Positions 23,017-34,200 of a stretch of 64,000 nt of DNA are shown piece after piece (the stretch's first letter is position 1; each line of letters opens with the position of its first letter). A program made the position numbers and the translations under genes. Origin of the DNA: Carya illinoinensis (taxonomy: Eukaryota; Streptophyta; Magnoliopsida; Fagales; Juglandaceae); NCBI RefSeq assembly GCF_018687715.1, contig NC_056752.1:8260001-8324000 (forward strand), in the 5' to 3' direction. The notes beneath the pieces were generated by a model that was not told where the DNA came from, ran no database searches, and saw only the letters and a list, made by a program, of their open reading frames with translations.

Positions 23017-26000
23017 TGTAACAACTCCTTAGAAATTCAATTGTAAAATTTCTATTAGCTTTAGGAATCTCGTGAAGACCCCCATAAGTTTTCACAAATC
23101 CATTAATCGTATAGGTTTTAGTCTAACTACATAGTTAGTATTATCGCTCACTATAGTATCAGAAGTGTATTTTAATTGTTGGAGATAGTTAGAAGTGTTA
23201 GAATGCGTTATGGTTTGTGCCATTAGACTCGGTGGATTATTTAAGATTTTATGGTACAATAACTCATTTTTATATTTTCGGACGAAACGCTTGTTCGAAA
23301 CTGTGAATTTATTTTTAGGGGCACTTCAGGGCCAATTTTTTATAAACGATTTTCACTATAGCTTCATATGAATATTTAGGATTTTTCGATACCAGGTTTA
23401 TCATGCACTTTTTCGGAGTGAATAATAACATCGATAAGCGCACCAAGTGCAATAGTTACAAAATTTCACAGCGTGGAATGTCTAAATTAAGTTAAGAGAA
23501 GTTTTGATTAGACACATGGAAAGATCTTAGCCACACATGATGACACTTGGATCAAGAGAAATTGGATTTGGGCTTGATAGAAACCCAAACCCTCTTAAAA
23601 TCCCAAATTGGGGCCCATACGGTTTAGGCCCACTAAGGCCCACGAAATTGGACACCTTAGCATTGATTTTGGCCAAGTAATTTCATCCCCCTACATGGCT
23701 AATCAGATGTCTTCAAGATGATCTAGAAGGTTCTAGAAGCAAAAAGTCAAAAAGTCATCTCACTCTTCCAAGTCTACACTTCACCATTAGAAAATATCTT
23801 GGGCTGATATTTGTAGATTTTTTTCGGTAAGAAGGGCCAATACTCAACCCTCACTTCAGCCTCATCCTCTTCCATATCTTGTGCATAAATATCTCCAGCC
23901 CACTCCCCACGAAATCATCTTCTTTTATACTTTTCATTGAAAGAACACCAAACACTCTCTTGGACAGTTTTTAGGAGTTCTTTTGCACACCCATTTCGAA
24001 ACTTTTTTAAGTATTTTATCATAAAGTCTCCTTCATAAAAGTTGTTCCTTTTTGAGTCTAGTTTATGTGGATAGCTTATTTGTTTCATTTGAAGATCATT
24101 TAGTCAGTCAAATATTATTTAAACTTTGGAAAGGTCATTCTGGGAGATAAACTAGAGAATATGTTGTATTTTGGAGTTTTTGACCAAGCTAATGGATAGA
24201 TCTTGGTCCGAAATTTTTATGAAGTATTTTTAACCTGTGTATATGATTATTTTTTGATGATTTGTTGCATGATTAAAGGTTTTGATGAAAGATTTTCTTA
24301 GATCTAGAAACTTAGAAACTGGAAGAGGAAAAATAGTTTTTGTTTTGAGAAAGTTTAAATCTTTGGTGGTTTAAACCTATTCCAATGGCTTTGATAATTT
24401 TATTCGAGGATCCTAAGCCTCTTATATACATGTTAGAATATTATTTTGAAGATATTTGATGTTAGTTTCAAAGATATGAAATATTATGCAAAGAGATGTT
24501 CGGATAGGCCAAAGTGTGGATGTTCTTGGCTCAATTTATGTTGTGGTTAATGTTTAACCATGTGATCTTGAATTAGAAGCTTATATATGTTTTGGGATAT
24601 CTTTTTAAATCATGTGATGGTTTTGTTTTAAGATCACATCTTTATAAGTCATAGATCAAAAGGTTAATCAAAACAAGTTAGAAACAAAAATCAATGGAAA
24701 TAGCATATGGGAATTTCGGCCCTATGGAGTTTTAATAGTTGTGATTAGTTTTAAATTTTTATAAATTGATATTCGAGTTTAGGATAAAATTTACAGGAAG
24801 CATGTAAATTTTGGTGACTTTTGGAGTTAGAATGCAAAATCCTTAAGTTAGGGGTAAAATGGTCATTTTCCCACATGTAGGGGGTAAAATGGAAATTTTA
24901 CTCTTAAGTTAGTATTTTTCCATATTTCAAATTATTAGTGATTTAGTTCTAATTTTTAGAATCACTAATTACAATTCCTCATGATTGCGCTTGAGCTTTC
25001 ATAAGAAACGCGGAAATCGAGGTAAGTTAGCTTTTAACTTACTAGCAGTTTACTATGTATGTGTGCTAAGTAAAAGAACTACAGTGTATGTATGTGTGTT
25101 ATCATATATTCCATGCCATGCCAAGTTATTACATATTTGTCTGTTACACAGAATTTATCCTGTCATGAGTTTTCATCTGTTACACAAGATATTTTGTCAC
25201 TTATTACTATACATTGCAAGTACATCAAGTTAAATATGTCATCTATTACATGTATGTCATGTCATGTTCACTGTTACAAGAATGTCATGTTAAGTGTGTT
25301 TTCCGTTACATGTGATACCATGTTATGAAATATTGTGTGGTATATGTTTATGTTATGTTATGAAATGTTCTATATCAAGTTGGTCATGTCTTTCAAGTTA
25401 TGTTCAAGTCACGTTATGTTACGTCAGGGCTTATGTCCTTTCGTATTCTAGTCACGTCTCATCTTGAGTACAGTGTTTGTATTTCAAGAACAGTCAAGTC
25501 AAGTTATTCATGTCAATCACGACCCTAAGTGCTAGGATGGGGTAATATCCTAGTGAAACTCTTTTGTTCACGCTGGAGTGTTTAAATAGGTGTGAAATCC
25601 CCTGAGTTGACGAAATACTATCAACGGGTAGCGGGCGGGGACCTAACTAGCTAGTCACCGAAGCGCACCAAGCACTAACGCCGATGGAGCCACATTCAAT
25701 TTCGTGGGGTCCACAACAACTGTGGCACACGAAGTATGGAGTCACAGCAATTGTGATGCATACACTGCATGAGACATAGCAATTGTGACACGTAGAATAC
25801 ATGGGGCCATAACAACTGTGGAGTATGTATTAACGCATTCACAGCTGGTTCATATACTTGTATTGTGATGCGGTAATCGGCAGGGACACGTGGCTCTAGG
25901 GGACCCATGTAGCACCCAAGAAGTTGAGTTACATTCAGTTTTGTGGGGTCCACAACAACTATGGCACACGAAGTATGAGGTCATAACAATTGTGACACGT

Positions 26001-26762
26001 AGAATACATGGGGCCACAACAACTGTGGAGTATGTATTTAAGCAGTTAAAGTCAAGTTTCAGATCACATTTATATTAAGTCAAGTTTTAGAGCAAGTTCA
26101 TGTTAAGTCAAGTTTCAGATCAAATTCATGTCAAGTCAAGTTCAGTTCACGTTTCAATTTAAGTTAAGTCAGTTACGCTATGTTGTATGTCAAGTTATGC
26201 TTTAATTACTTATGAATTTGATTATGCATTCATGCTTTTACTGTCATCCATGCATCATTAGCCTATGTGGAGGTTTTTTGTTAACTTACTGAGATTTCTA
26301 ATCAAATCTCACTGTGGTAGTCCCAACTACCATTCCCCCCGAATGGTAGATCTTATTACAGGACCTGAAGGAGAATCAGGAGCTGACCAATTAGACACAG
26401 TTGACTGAGCGACGGTGCGACGTTAATGTTAATATAGTAGTTAACATAAATTACTAATTGTACGATTGAGTTGCATCTCCAGTACTTTTTTGGATCATAA
26501 CTATTTTGGACTAGTATTGTGATCTTAGTTGTTCAATGGATTTTTATGTATGAAGTATGTTTTAAGCATTTGGGATATTTTCAATTTGGTGCATAGTATT
26601 GCTAAAGAAAAAAATTTATCCGCTGCGAATATTGCATAATGTTAGATGCATGTTAGGAACATTGCATCTTATATGTCATGAACGGGGGCAGGTAACCTTG
26701 TGTTGCATGTCTCGACGCTTCAAATGTCAGTCCGATCCCAAACAGAATTTGGGGGCGTCACA
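23017..26762 (+). mobile_element. Long solo-LTR-like gypsy element (3.7 kb), plus strand
   Basis: It starts TGTAACAACTCC and ends GGGGGCGTCACA, the end type of the gypsy LTRs in this window. The flanking five bases are ATTCC and TTTCC, a possible target duplication with one mismatch. No gag or pol is present. Near 25505-25610 it has 'cacgaccctaagtgctagga' and following bases, a diverged form of a block in the other gypsy LTRs. A reverse-oriented relative is at 31295-37621. It is most simply a solo LTR of a long-LTR gypsy family. Confidence 0.65.
25691..26041. repeat. Internal duplication within the long LTR
   Basis: A block containing 'gtggggtccacaacaact', 'gcacacgaagtatg' and 'acacgtagaatacatggggc' occurs twice, about 240 bases apart. 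At the equivalent place in the minus-strand relative (about 32080-32290) a different repeat built on 'aatcagaatgatta' is found. Confidence 0.75.
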
Positions 26763-27456
26763 TTTCCCCTCTCCCATAAAATCTTCACCACAATTCAAAT
26801 ATAAATGACCAATATACTTATTAGATGCATGAAATTGCATATTGATCATCTGATTATTAGTGCAATTTGAGGGAATTAATGCCGCCCATATTCTCAGATC
26901 AATTGTTTCATCATTCAATATTGAGGGTTGCCTAACAGTAGAATCATTTTCTCTGTAGGGTTGGTTAACTCCAAGGGTGGGTCTACACCCACTGCTCCGA
27001 GCCCCAACTCCCGCTGGGAGCCACAGTTAGTTCTAAATAAGTTTTTTTTTTTTTTTCCTTTTTCTTATATGTATTTTTTAATACTTTTAATTTTAAATAT
27101 TTAAAAAAAGTAAAAAAAAAAAAAGATAATATTATTAAAAAATACTTTCTTAATCATTACGTAAAAAGAAAAATTAAAAAATAAAATAAAAAATTCACGC
27201 GGTAACACTGAGCAGTAAGTTTGGGTTGTCAGAGTAGCATTTTTCTAACACCATATAAAAAGTAATGGGACCTCATAGATCAATCACAATCAGTAGTATA
27301 ATGTGCATGGAAACCAATTAAAGCCAATTCATGTGAATGTGGACATTAAAGGCACTACTTTTTCATGCATAGGATTAGATTCCAATAAGTCAATGTCAAT
27401 GTGGAAATAATTTAGCTCCTCACTTACGTGAAGTTTCATTCACGGAACATCAAAGT
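26763..27456. repeat. Direct repeat flanking a long LTR, right copy
   Basis: This is the right-hand copy of 22345-23016. It begins immediately after the LTR end at 26762. Inside both copies is an A/T-rich insertion (about 26975-27240 here) absent from the related spacer at 19538, so a small insertion predates the tandem duplication. Confidence 0.85.
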
Positions 27457-28140
27457 CTTTTCCATACACATTATCCGATTACTGTGCCATTATTTTGCTT
27501 GCTAGGACAGTTTTGTGCCAATTCAAAACTTGGACAACAGCTTCTGAAGACAACTAATTGATGAAAAGGACTTGAGAACAGACTCTTATGAACAATACAT
27601 CAATAATATCTTTTCTTCTAATTCTATAGCAGGCCACGTACAGTCCAATAACCAATTAATTAAGAATGATTTAAAGGCTAATATCCTCTCACTATGAAAA
27701 ACAATTATGATGTAATACATAAACTCTTACTTATATTGAGTATGGGTGATCAGTTAATTGTTTTTTATTCTTACAAAAAAGAAATTTACCAAAGTAAAGG
27801 CACACTATCTATCAATTGTAAAATCACCACGCAAAATATTTAACTAAATGACCGAAGTGTAGAGTTAGGACTCGAATTCAAATTCTCTACTCTAATATCA
27901 TATCAAATCATCACTTCTCTCAAAGTTTCAGTTCATAAAAAGAGATATATTTTATTATTTATATTTATGTCTTATCATCAATGTGGAAAATGACACAACC
28001 CATAATATATCTAAAGGTGGAAATTAAGGCCTTGGTTATCTCCACTACTACGTAAGATATGGGTCTAATTATTAACTAGTCTAAGTCAATACAACTCCTA
28101 ACTTTCAATTTCAACCACTCTAACACTAAGTTTGGTACTG
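27457..28140. other. Spacer upstream of RLP fragment, no gene recognised
   Basis: No gene or element was recognised. The last part resembles the upstream regions of the other RLP copies ('aagatatgggtctaatta'-type motifs). Confidence 0.5.
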
Positions 28141-28154
28141 TGTTCCATTTTCCT

Positions 28155-28162
28155 TATATATA
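28155..28162 (+). promoter_or_regulatory. Putative TATA box of the RLP fragment
   Basis: TATATATA lies about 72-80 bases upstream of the start codon at 28234, comparable with the TATA-like site of RLP copy A. Confidence 0.45.
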
Positions 28163-28233
28163 TTTGAGTTGTGGAAAGCCATGATACTTAGAATACAACA
28201 ACCAAAACAAGCTGATTTTAGATAGAGATGAAT

Positions 28234-28524
28234 ATGGGTATCTTACAATATTATTTCTCAATGAAGGCATTGCTTTGGGTTTTAGTGGTTTTTGTCCAAA
28301 CTCATGAGTATATGGGTTGCTTTGAGGAAGAGAGAGTTGGTCTATTTCACTTGAAGTCATTTCTTATTATATCTGTTCAGCCTCACACTTATTCAAACTA
28401 TCTTCTTCCTTCATGGGTCGACCATGAGAAGAGTGATTGTTGTGGTTGGGAGCAGGTTACGTGTAACTCCACCACAGGTCATGTGATAGAATTGTCTCTC
28501 AACAAGTTAATGCAAGATCCTCAT
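28234..28524 (+). pseudogene. RLP gene fragment: exon 1 only, cut by gypsy sequence
   Basis: This is exon 1 of an LRR receptor-like protein on the plus strand. It matches copy A (MGILQYYFSMKALLWVLVVF against MGVLQYYFSMKVLMWVLVVF). The signal peptide, LRR N-terminal cap and CCGWEQVTCNSTTGHVIELS are intact. The start is taken at 28234, which aligns with the copy A ATG; another ATG is six bases upstream. Coding similarity ends at 28524/28525, where TGTGACGACCC begins, a gypsy LTR-type end. No later RLP exons occur downstream on this strand. The copy is a truncated pseudogene, clearly older and more diverged than copies A and B. Confidence 0.9.
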
Positions 28525-31294
28525 TGTGACGACCCACCTAAGGGCCTTTTATTTTAGCAAACAAGTAGACACGAATGACTGTGATGCACCCAATTCAAAC
28601 AAAGTACTTGCGTAGTATTCGAACATCCTAACTCACCTCGAAACGACCGAATAAACATGATTCTTAAGACTATGCTCCTAAAATTGCTAGCTAGTGAACT
28701 AAGGTCGGGGTTCCGTGGGATCGTACATGTGATAACGCCTGCCTCTTGAGTCATCCGGGCATCTTCGTTGACTTTTTCTAGCATTAAGTTGTACACTCTC
28801 ACTAGTACAACCTATCTTTGGCCTCCCTATCCTCTAATCAAGCCGGTCTTTTGTGTTGGAATTGCCTAGAGGCAATCTTGGTGTAGTGAACTGCCCATCC
28901 ACACCTATAGCATAAGAGTGAGGCCTGAAGGCACTCTCTTTCGTGAGACCTATGACAATGACTGTAGATTGGTGCTCTGCCTCCTATACATACTTTGAGA
29001 GTAGTTTTGTGGACATACCCCTCTCCTTGTTAGAAACTTCTGAGGGAACCTAAATTGCTTCCCTCTCCATTAAATGTCTTCTACTTTTGGTCAGTCCTAG
29101 TGGTGGTTAAACTATGATGCTTGCATTTCACAACAGTGCCACATTGAGTAACCTTTGAAAATCTCATATTTCAAGACAAATTACTTGCGTCCATATACAC
29201 AGCCATAGTCCATCCTGAAAATTCTTCGTACGCATTTCTTCTATAGAGATAATGTGAGGGGAAAACCTTCCCAAATCCATTAACTTAGCGGAATATTGTT
29301 TGACCATCATGCTGCCCTAAACCAAGTTAGCGAATTCCTTATATTTCTTATACCTTTCCCAAGAAATTGTCTCCATGGATCCCAATTCCATGACAAGCAA
29401 GTGCCTCTTGGCATTCCACCATATCACAGCTTCCCCTTAGAGCAAATAACTCACATACAAATCCTTCTAACCCTCTGTGCAACCACATACTTCAAAGGTC
29501 CTCTCAATATACATGACCCATATTTCCACCTTCATTGGTCATTTGTCACCAAAGAATCCTTGGTAATGGTAGGCCAAAAATCATTCATACGTGCACTCTC
29601 GTTGTTCATCCTTAGGGCAAGTCACTTGTCGTATTTGCATATGATGTGATGTTGGTAGAATTTGTGTTGCTATTGTAACACATCCTTCATATGACTAATC
29701 ACCCTTGCTACTTCACTATCTCTCTCGTCACGAGGATGATCTTCCTCACAATTACCCATCAATCGTGGCTAATATAAAGACGTTCCAGCCTAACCATCAC
29801 GGGAACTCTACCAGTATGAAACTCGTGGCAAAGTGTCATAAGACTGGCATGGGGACTCCTCAACCCATCTATGATGATCATCACAGTAAGACTCGCACAC
29901 ATGCTCGAAAATCACAAACATACTCACAATCTCATCATTCCAAATCATAGCATGAAATAGTTCATAAACTTAATGAACAAGATTTATTATTTTCATGTAG
30001 AAAAGGGAGAGAGTTACAGAATATTCAAAGTCTAATCTTACAACATACTCACAAACATTTATCTAGTATTCCTAGTACAGTCTTAGGAGCTAACCTACCT
30101 TAACAGTATTTAAAATACTATGATACTATGGTGGCACTAGCGTTGCTCCTCCCATCTCTCCCTTTAAAGCCATTTACTTTCTTTGAAGACTCTGACTCCA
30201 AAGAAGGGAAAACACATTACGATTCAAAAGTGAGATTTTGTCCATTGTCCAATGCCTTTTATAGGGTGGGACAATTAAGTATCTTTCTGACTTTTGATAT
30301 GCTTGAATATAAGACCTTTGTTCATTCGTCCTCTAGACTTGAAGAATTGTAAAGGCCGAGTGACTAATGAGACAAGGTATGCATGTTCTTGCGGCTTGGC
30401 TTGGATCTAATTCTGTAATCCTTCCCCCAAATAAGGGTCTCCCATATGGCGTTGGATCATAACTTTAAGATCAGACGATATAGTTTGCAGGTTTGTAATA
30501 TTTTTGTTTGCATACTTACTCTAGAAATGACATCTTAGATGAAGTATGGGCCCTTGCATATGATACTTGCCGCCTATGAGAATCTCCTCATTATCTCGGA
30601 TAGACCTTATGTTCGTATCAGTCTTACCCTTAACCATTACTCGCCCTTGCTTGTAGCTTGTCTCTTTGCATCGGACAATCATTTTCTAGAACTACCAACC
30701 TTTTCAGGTCTACGTTCTCACCCTAGAACAATCAGCACAGTTCTTACTTTTCGGTCACAGAGTGAAAAGTTTTTTATCACCCAGTGTAGGATCGTGTTAG
30801 CTAGGGCTTTCTACATAGTGCCACTCACCCTTCTTTGGACTAGCTACACTTTTCTTGACCCATTGCCTCATCTTCTACTGTACCTTGACGGTAAGAAGGA
30901 GTCTCTTTTCTTGCTTTGTCACGGTTCTCACATTACTCGTCTAACACTTATGAATTCCAATCACATTTACATTTTTAGGCAAACCCTACTTTAACTCATG
31001 AACCCTAGCTAGTAGTCTGATTAATACTCTAAGCTCTCAATCAAATGTTGGAATGTCAATGTGAAAGATTAATAGATTATTTCCTAAAATCTTTATGCAA
31101 TTAAAGAATATTGAGAGAAAATCATAGAATGAACAAGAATAGCTTAGTACCCTCGATCCAACATGGGACAAAAGGATACATGTATAGAATAGACCTTCCA
31201 CTAGGCTTATATTATGCCAAAGGAGATTAAAAGCTAGCTAAAATAGATAAAATATGGTTACATTATTTTTGTTATACATGATCCTTACAAATTT
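28525..31294 (-). mobile_element. Degenerate Ty3-gypsy remnant
   Basis: The left end reads TGTGACGACCC, the reverse complement of a gypsy LTR 3' end. A gag relic follows on the minus strand. No pol, second LTR or primer site is recognisable. From 29771 to 31294 I see no coding similarity. It is uncertain whether the LTR-like sequence to the right (31295-37621) belongs to the same insertion, since no primer site joins them. Confidence 0.55.
28720..29770 (-). pseudogene. gag: Degenerate gypsy gag
   Basis: Read on the minus strand, the translation is gag-like across a region with several stops. A segment like the gag N-terminus (DERDSEVARVISHMKDVLQ) is near 29740. ERTFEVCGCTEG and WERYKKYKEFANLV lie near 29320-29480. 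A degraded CCHC knuckle starting CYRCG is near 28900. VYNLMLEKVNEDAR...AGVIT is near 28750 and matches the end of gag in the other two gypsy elements. At least five in-frame stops or frameshifts show long inactivity. Confidence 0.85.
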
Positions 31295-34200
31295 TGTGAC
31301 GCCCTCAGATTCCATTTGGGATCGGATGAACTCTTGAGCATTGGAATATGTAACACAAGGTTATCTACCCCTATTTATGATAAATAAAGATGCAATGCAC
31401 CTAGCAATATATAATATTCACAACGGATAATTTTTTTTTCTTTAAGAAATGTTATGCACCAAAAAAGATATATCCCAAAACATTGAAACGGAATTCATAA
31501 ATTGAATGTGATAAACATTCAAGATTATTGCATAAGAGTATTGGAGTCTGAAAAGCATGAAATAAACTAGCTACTAGACTAATCCATTGAGTAGCTCGCG
31601 CAACACATTTAAGGATGCCATAATACTAACGGTAAATCAGAGCATTGAGGTTATGAACTCCGCATCATGATGTCGCTGCCTAATTGACTTTCTCCAGTCG
31701 ATCAACCTCTGCACCTCCTAATCCAGTGACATGGTCTACCATTTCCCTCAAAATGGTAGTTGGGACTACCATGATAAGATTTGATTACAAATCTCAACAA
31801 GTTAACAAACAACTTAAACTAACAGTTTAAAGATGCATGCATGACGGTAAAAGTATGAATGCAAAAGATGAACATGAATAACCTTGACATGGCTTTACAA
31901 ATAGCATAACATGTACTGACATGACTTAACTGACATGAAATGAACTAAATTGATGGGGGATAAACATGACATAAAACTGAACATGAATTGAACTTGAACT
32001 AAACATGAAATGAAACTGAACATGAACTAAACTAAAATTGAATGTGAACTGAACTGAAACTGAACATGAAACTCTGACAATCAAAACGATTAGTCTAGTA
32101 GTATTTTAAATGAGATACCCATACAATCAGAATGATTAAACCAAAAGTATTTTAAGCAAGATATCTTACGCCAAGAGTACCTAATAATACTCTAAAAATC
32201 AGAATGATTATGTCAAGAACATTTGAGTAGAGGTATTCAAAAAATCAGAATGATTACGCCAGAAGTATCTTGCGTGAATTATCAAAAGAGATACTCGAGA
32301 CATGACATGATGTGAAAACTGTTTTTGAGATACTCTATATTTAAGACATGACGTGACATGAAACGAAAGGATAGATGACCTGATGTAACTACATAGTTTT
32401 TACCGCAATTCAATTTTCTTTTTTTCTTTTTATTATCTTTTTTATGACCAAAATTTATACATTTCTCGTATAAAATATCAATTGATAAAAGCTTCTTGTC
32501 GCATTTAGGTGGATATTTTATAGGAGGGATATAAGGGATATATAAGGACAACGATTATATATATTGATAATGATTTTTTAAAATGAGTGTTCCGAAAATT
32601 CCAAAACAAGTTTTAAACTTAAAAAATTAGTTTCAACGATTTGGATTAAATTTCATTGTATGCCTATCCCTCTCATATTGAAGTTAGTTAGTCATAAAAA
32701 AGAAAAAAGAAAAAAAAAAGCTTTAGTTACGATATCCATTTGAATTTTAAATGCTGCATTCTAAGCAGTTTGATTTTAAATTTTTAAAATTATAAACAGG
32801 GATATGTTTTTGATATTGGGGTACTAATTAACTTCAATCAATAATCTATAGAATCCATGGAGGGTCATCATTGATTAGTTTTCGAAATAGGGTTTTTTTA
32901 GGTTAAGACTTACACAATATATGCGTGGATCAAGATAATCTGCTTAGGGAACATAATATATAAATCAATTATATAATAAAAATTATAACAAATTATATAA
33001 TATATTCTATAATATAAATAAGATATATACGATCTACATAACTTAACATGTATGTGAAATGAATGACATAACGTCAAGCAGATGAACATTTCCTGACATG
33101 TACTCACATGTAATAGATAATATTTCATGACATGACATAACATATAACAGATGACCATTTCATGACATGGTATAATGTATAACAGATAAGCATTGTGTTA
33201 TATAGTATACTATGTAACAAATAAACATTTTCTGAAGTAGTATAATGTGTACGACTGTTCAATCGGGTTCCGGGTTGGGTACCCAAGTGTACCCGGGCCT
33301 TGAACCAGGTTTAAAACTTAGGCATGGTATTGGCCTAGATGTATCCTGATTATGACTCGGGCCGGTTTTTTTTTTTTTTTTGGCTTTTTCGATGTGAAAA
33401 GCCTATTATATCATAATCTTTTTTCAATGAAAAACATAAATAGAAAACTATAGGTTAAGTTTTAAATCCATTTTTATTATTTGGAATGTTGTTCCAATAG
33501 AAAGCTAAATTTTATTATATATATTATTTTAATAAAAGCCTATATTTTATTAAAAGAACTTTAAGAAGTCATGTTGAAAAGCAGATTCCTAATGCATTGA
33601 ACATTCTCTATAATAATAAAAATATATCAAAATAAAAAACTAAATTTTATGTAGAAAATAACTAAAGCTAGAAACAACTAATAAGCTTTTTAACTAAATG
33701 CAATATTCATCACGTAACATGCAGACAATTTACAACATATTACATTATTTGGTATTTATACATTACATAAAATTACAAAATATAAAATTACAATAAATGA
33801 GTTACAAAATCAATAGCAGGGACACAAGACATGCATGCTTGTTTAATGGTCTTACATTCCAAATCATAGCATGTAAAGGTTGAAATGGATTGTTTAGAGC
33901 ATATGGACATTTTTGTATAGAACTATATACTAATTAATAATTACTGACAAGTAGTTCTTTCTAGTATAGGTGCATTATTCGACTAGCTAGGTTAGATATG
34001 TTAATGTGCGTGATGATAATGTGACAAATAAACAATGATGACCCAAAATTCTTTACTGATTTGTTAATGAATAACATCATATTCTATGTGAACAAACAAA
34101 ATGTTTTCTTATTTTATGATCAAAACCCTAACAAAACCATAAAAAATAAAAAAATAAAAAAATAAAAAAATCATAGTTTGGCTTAATCTCCTCAAACACA

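Noticed and set aside
25000..25400. Spaced 'catgtca' repeats considered as a CRISPR-like or satellite array
   Set aside because: Spacing is irregular, units vary and the host is a plant; this is LTR-internal repeat sequence.
30539..30994. Plus-strand frame of 151 codons between the gag relic and the long LTR
   Set aside because: No domain is recognisable and it lies in degenerate retroelement sequence on the strand opposite to gag.
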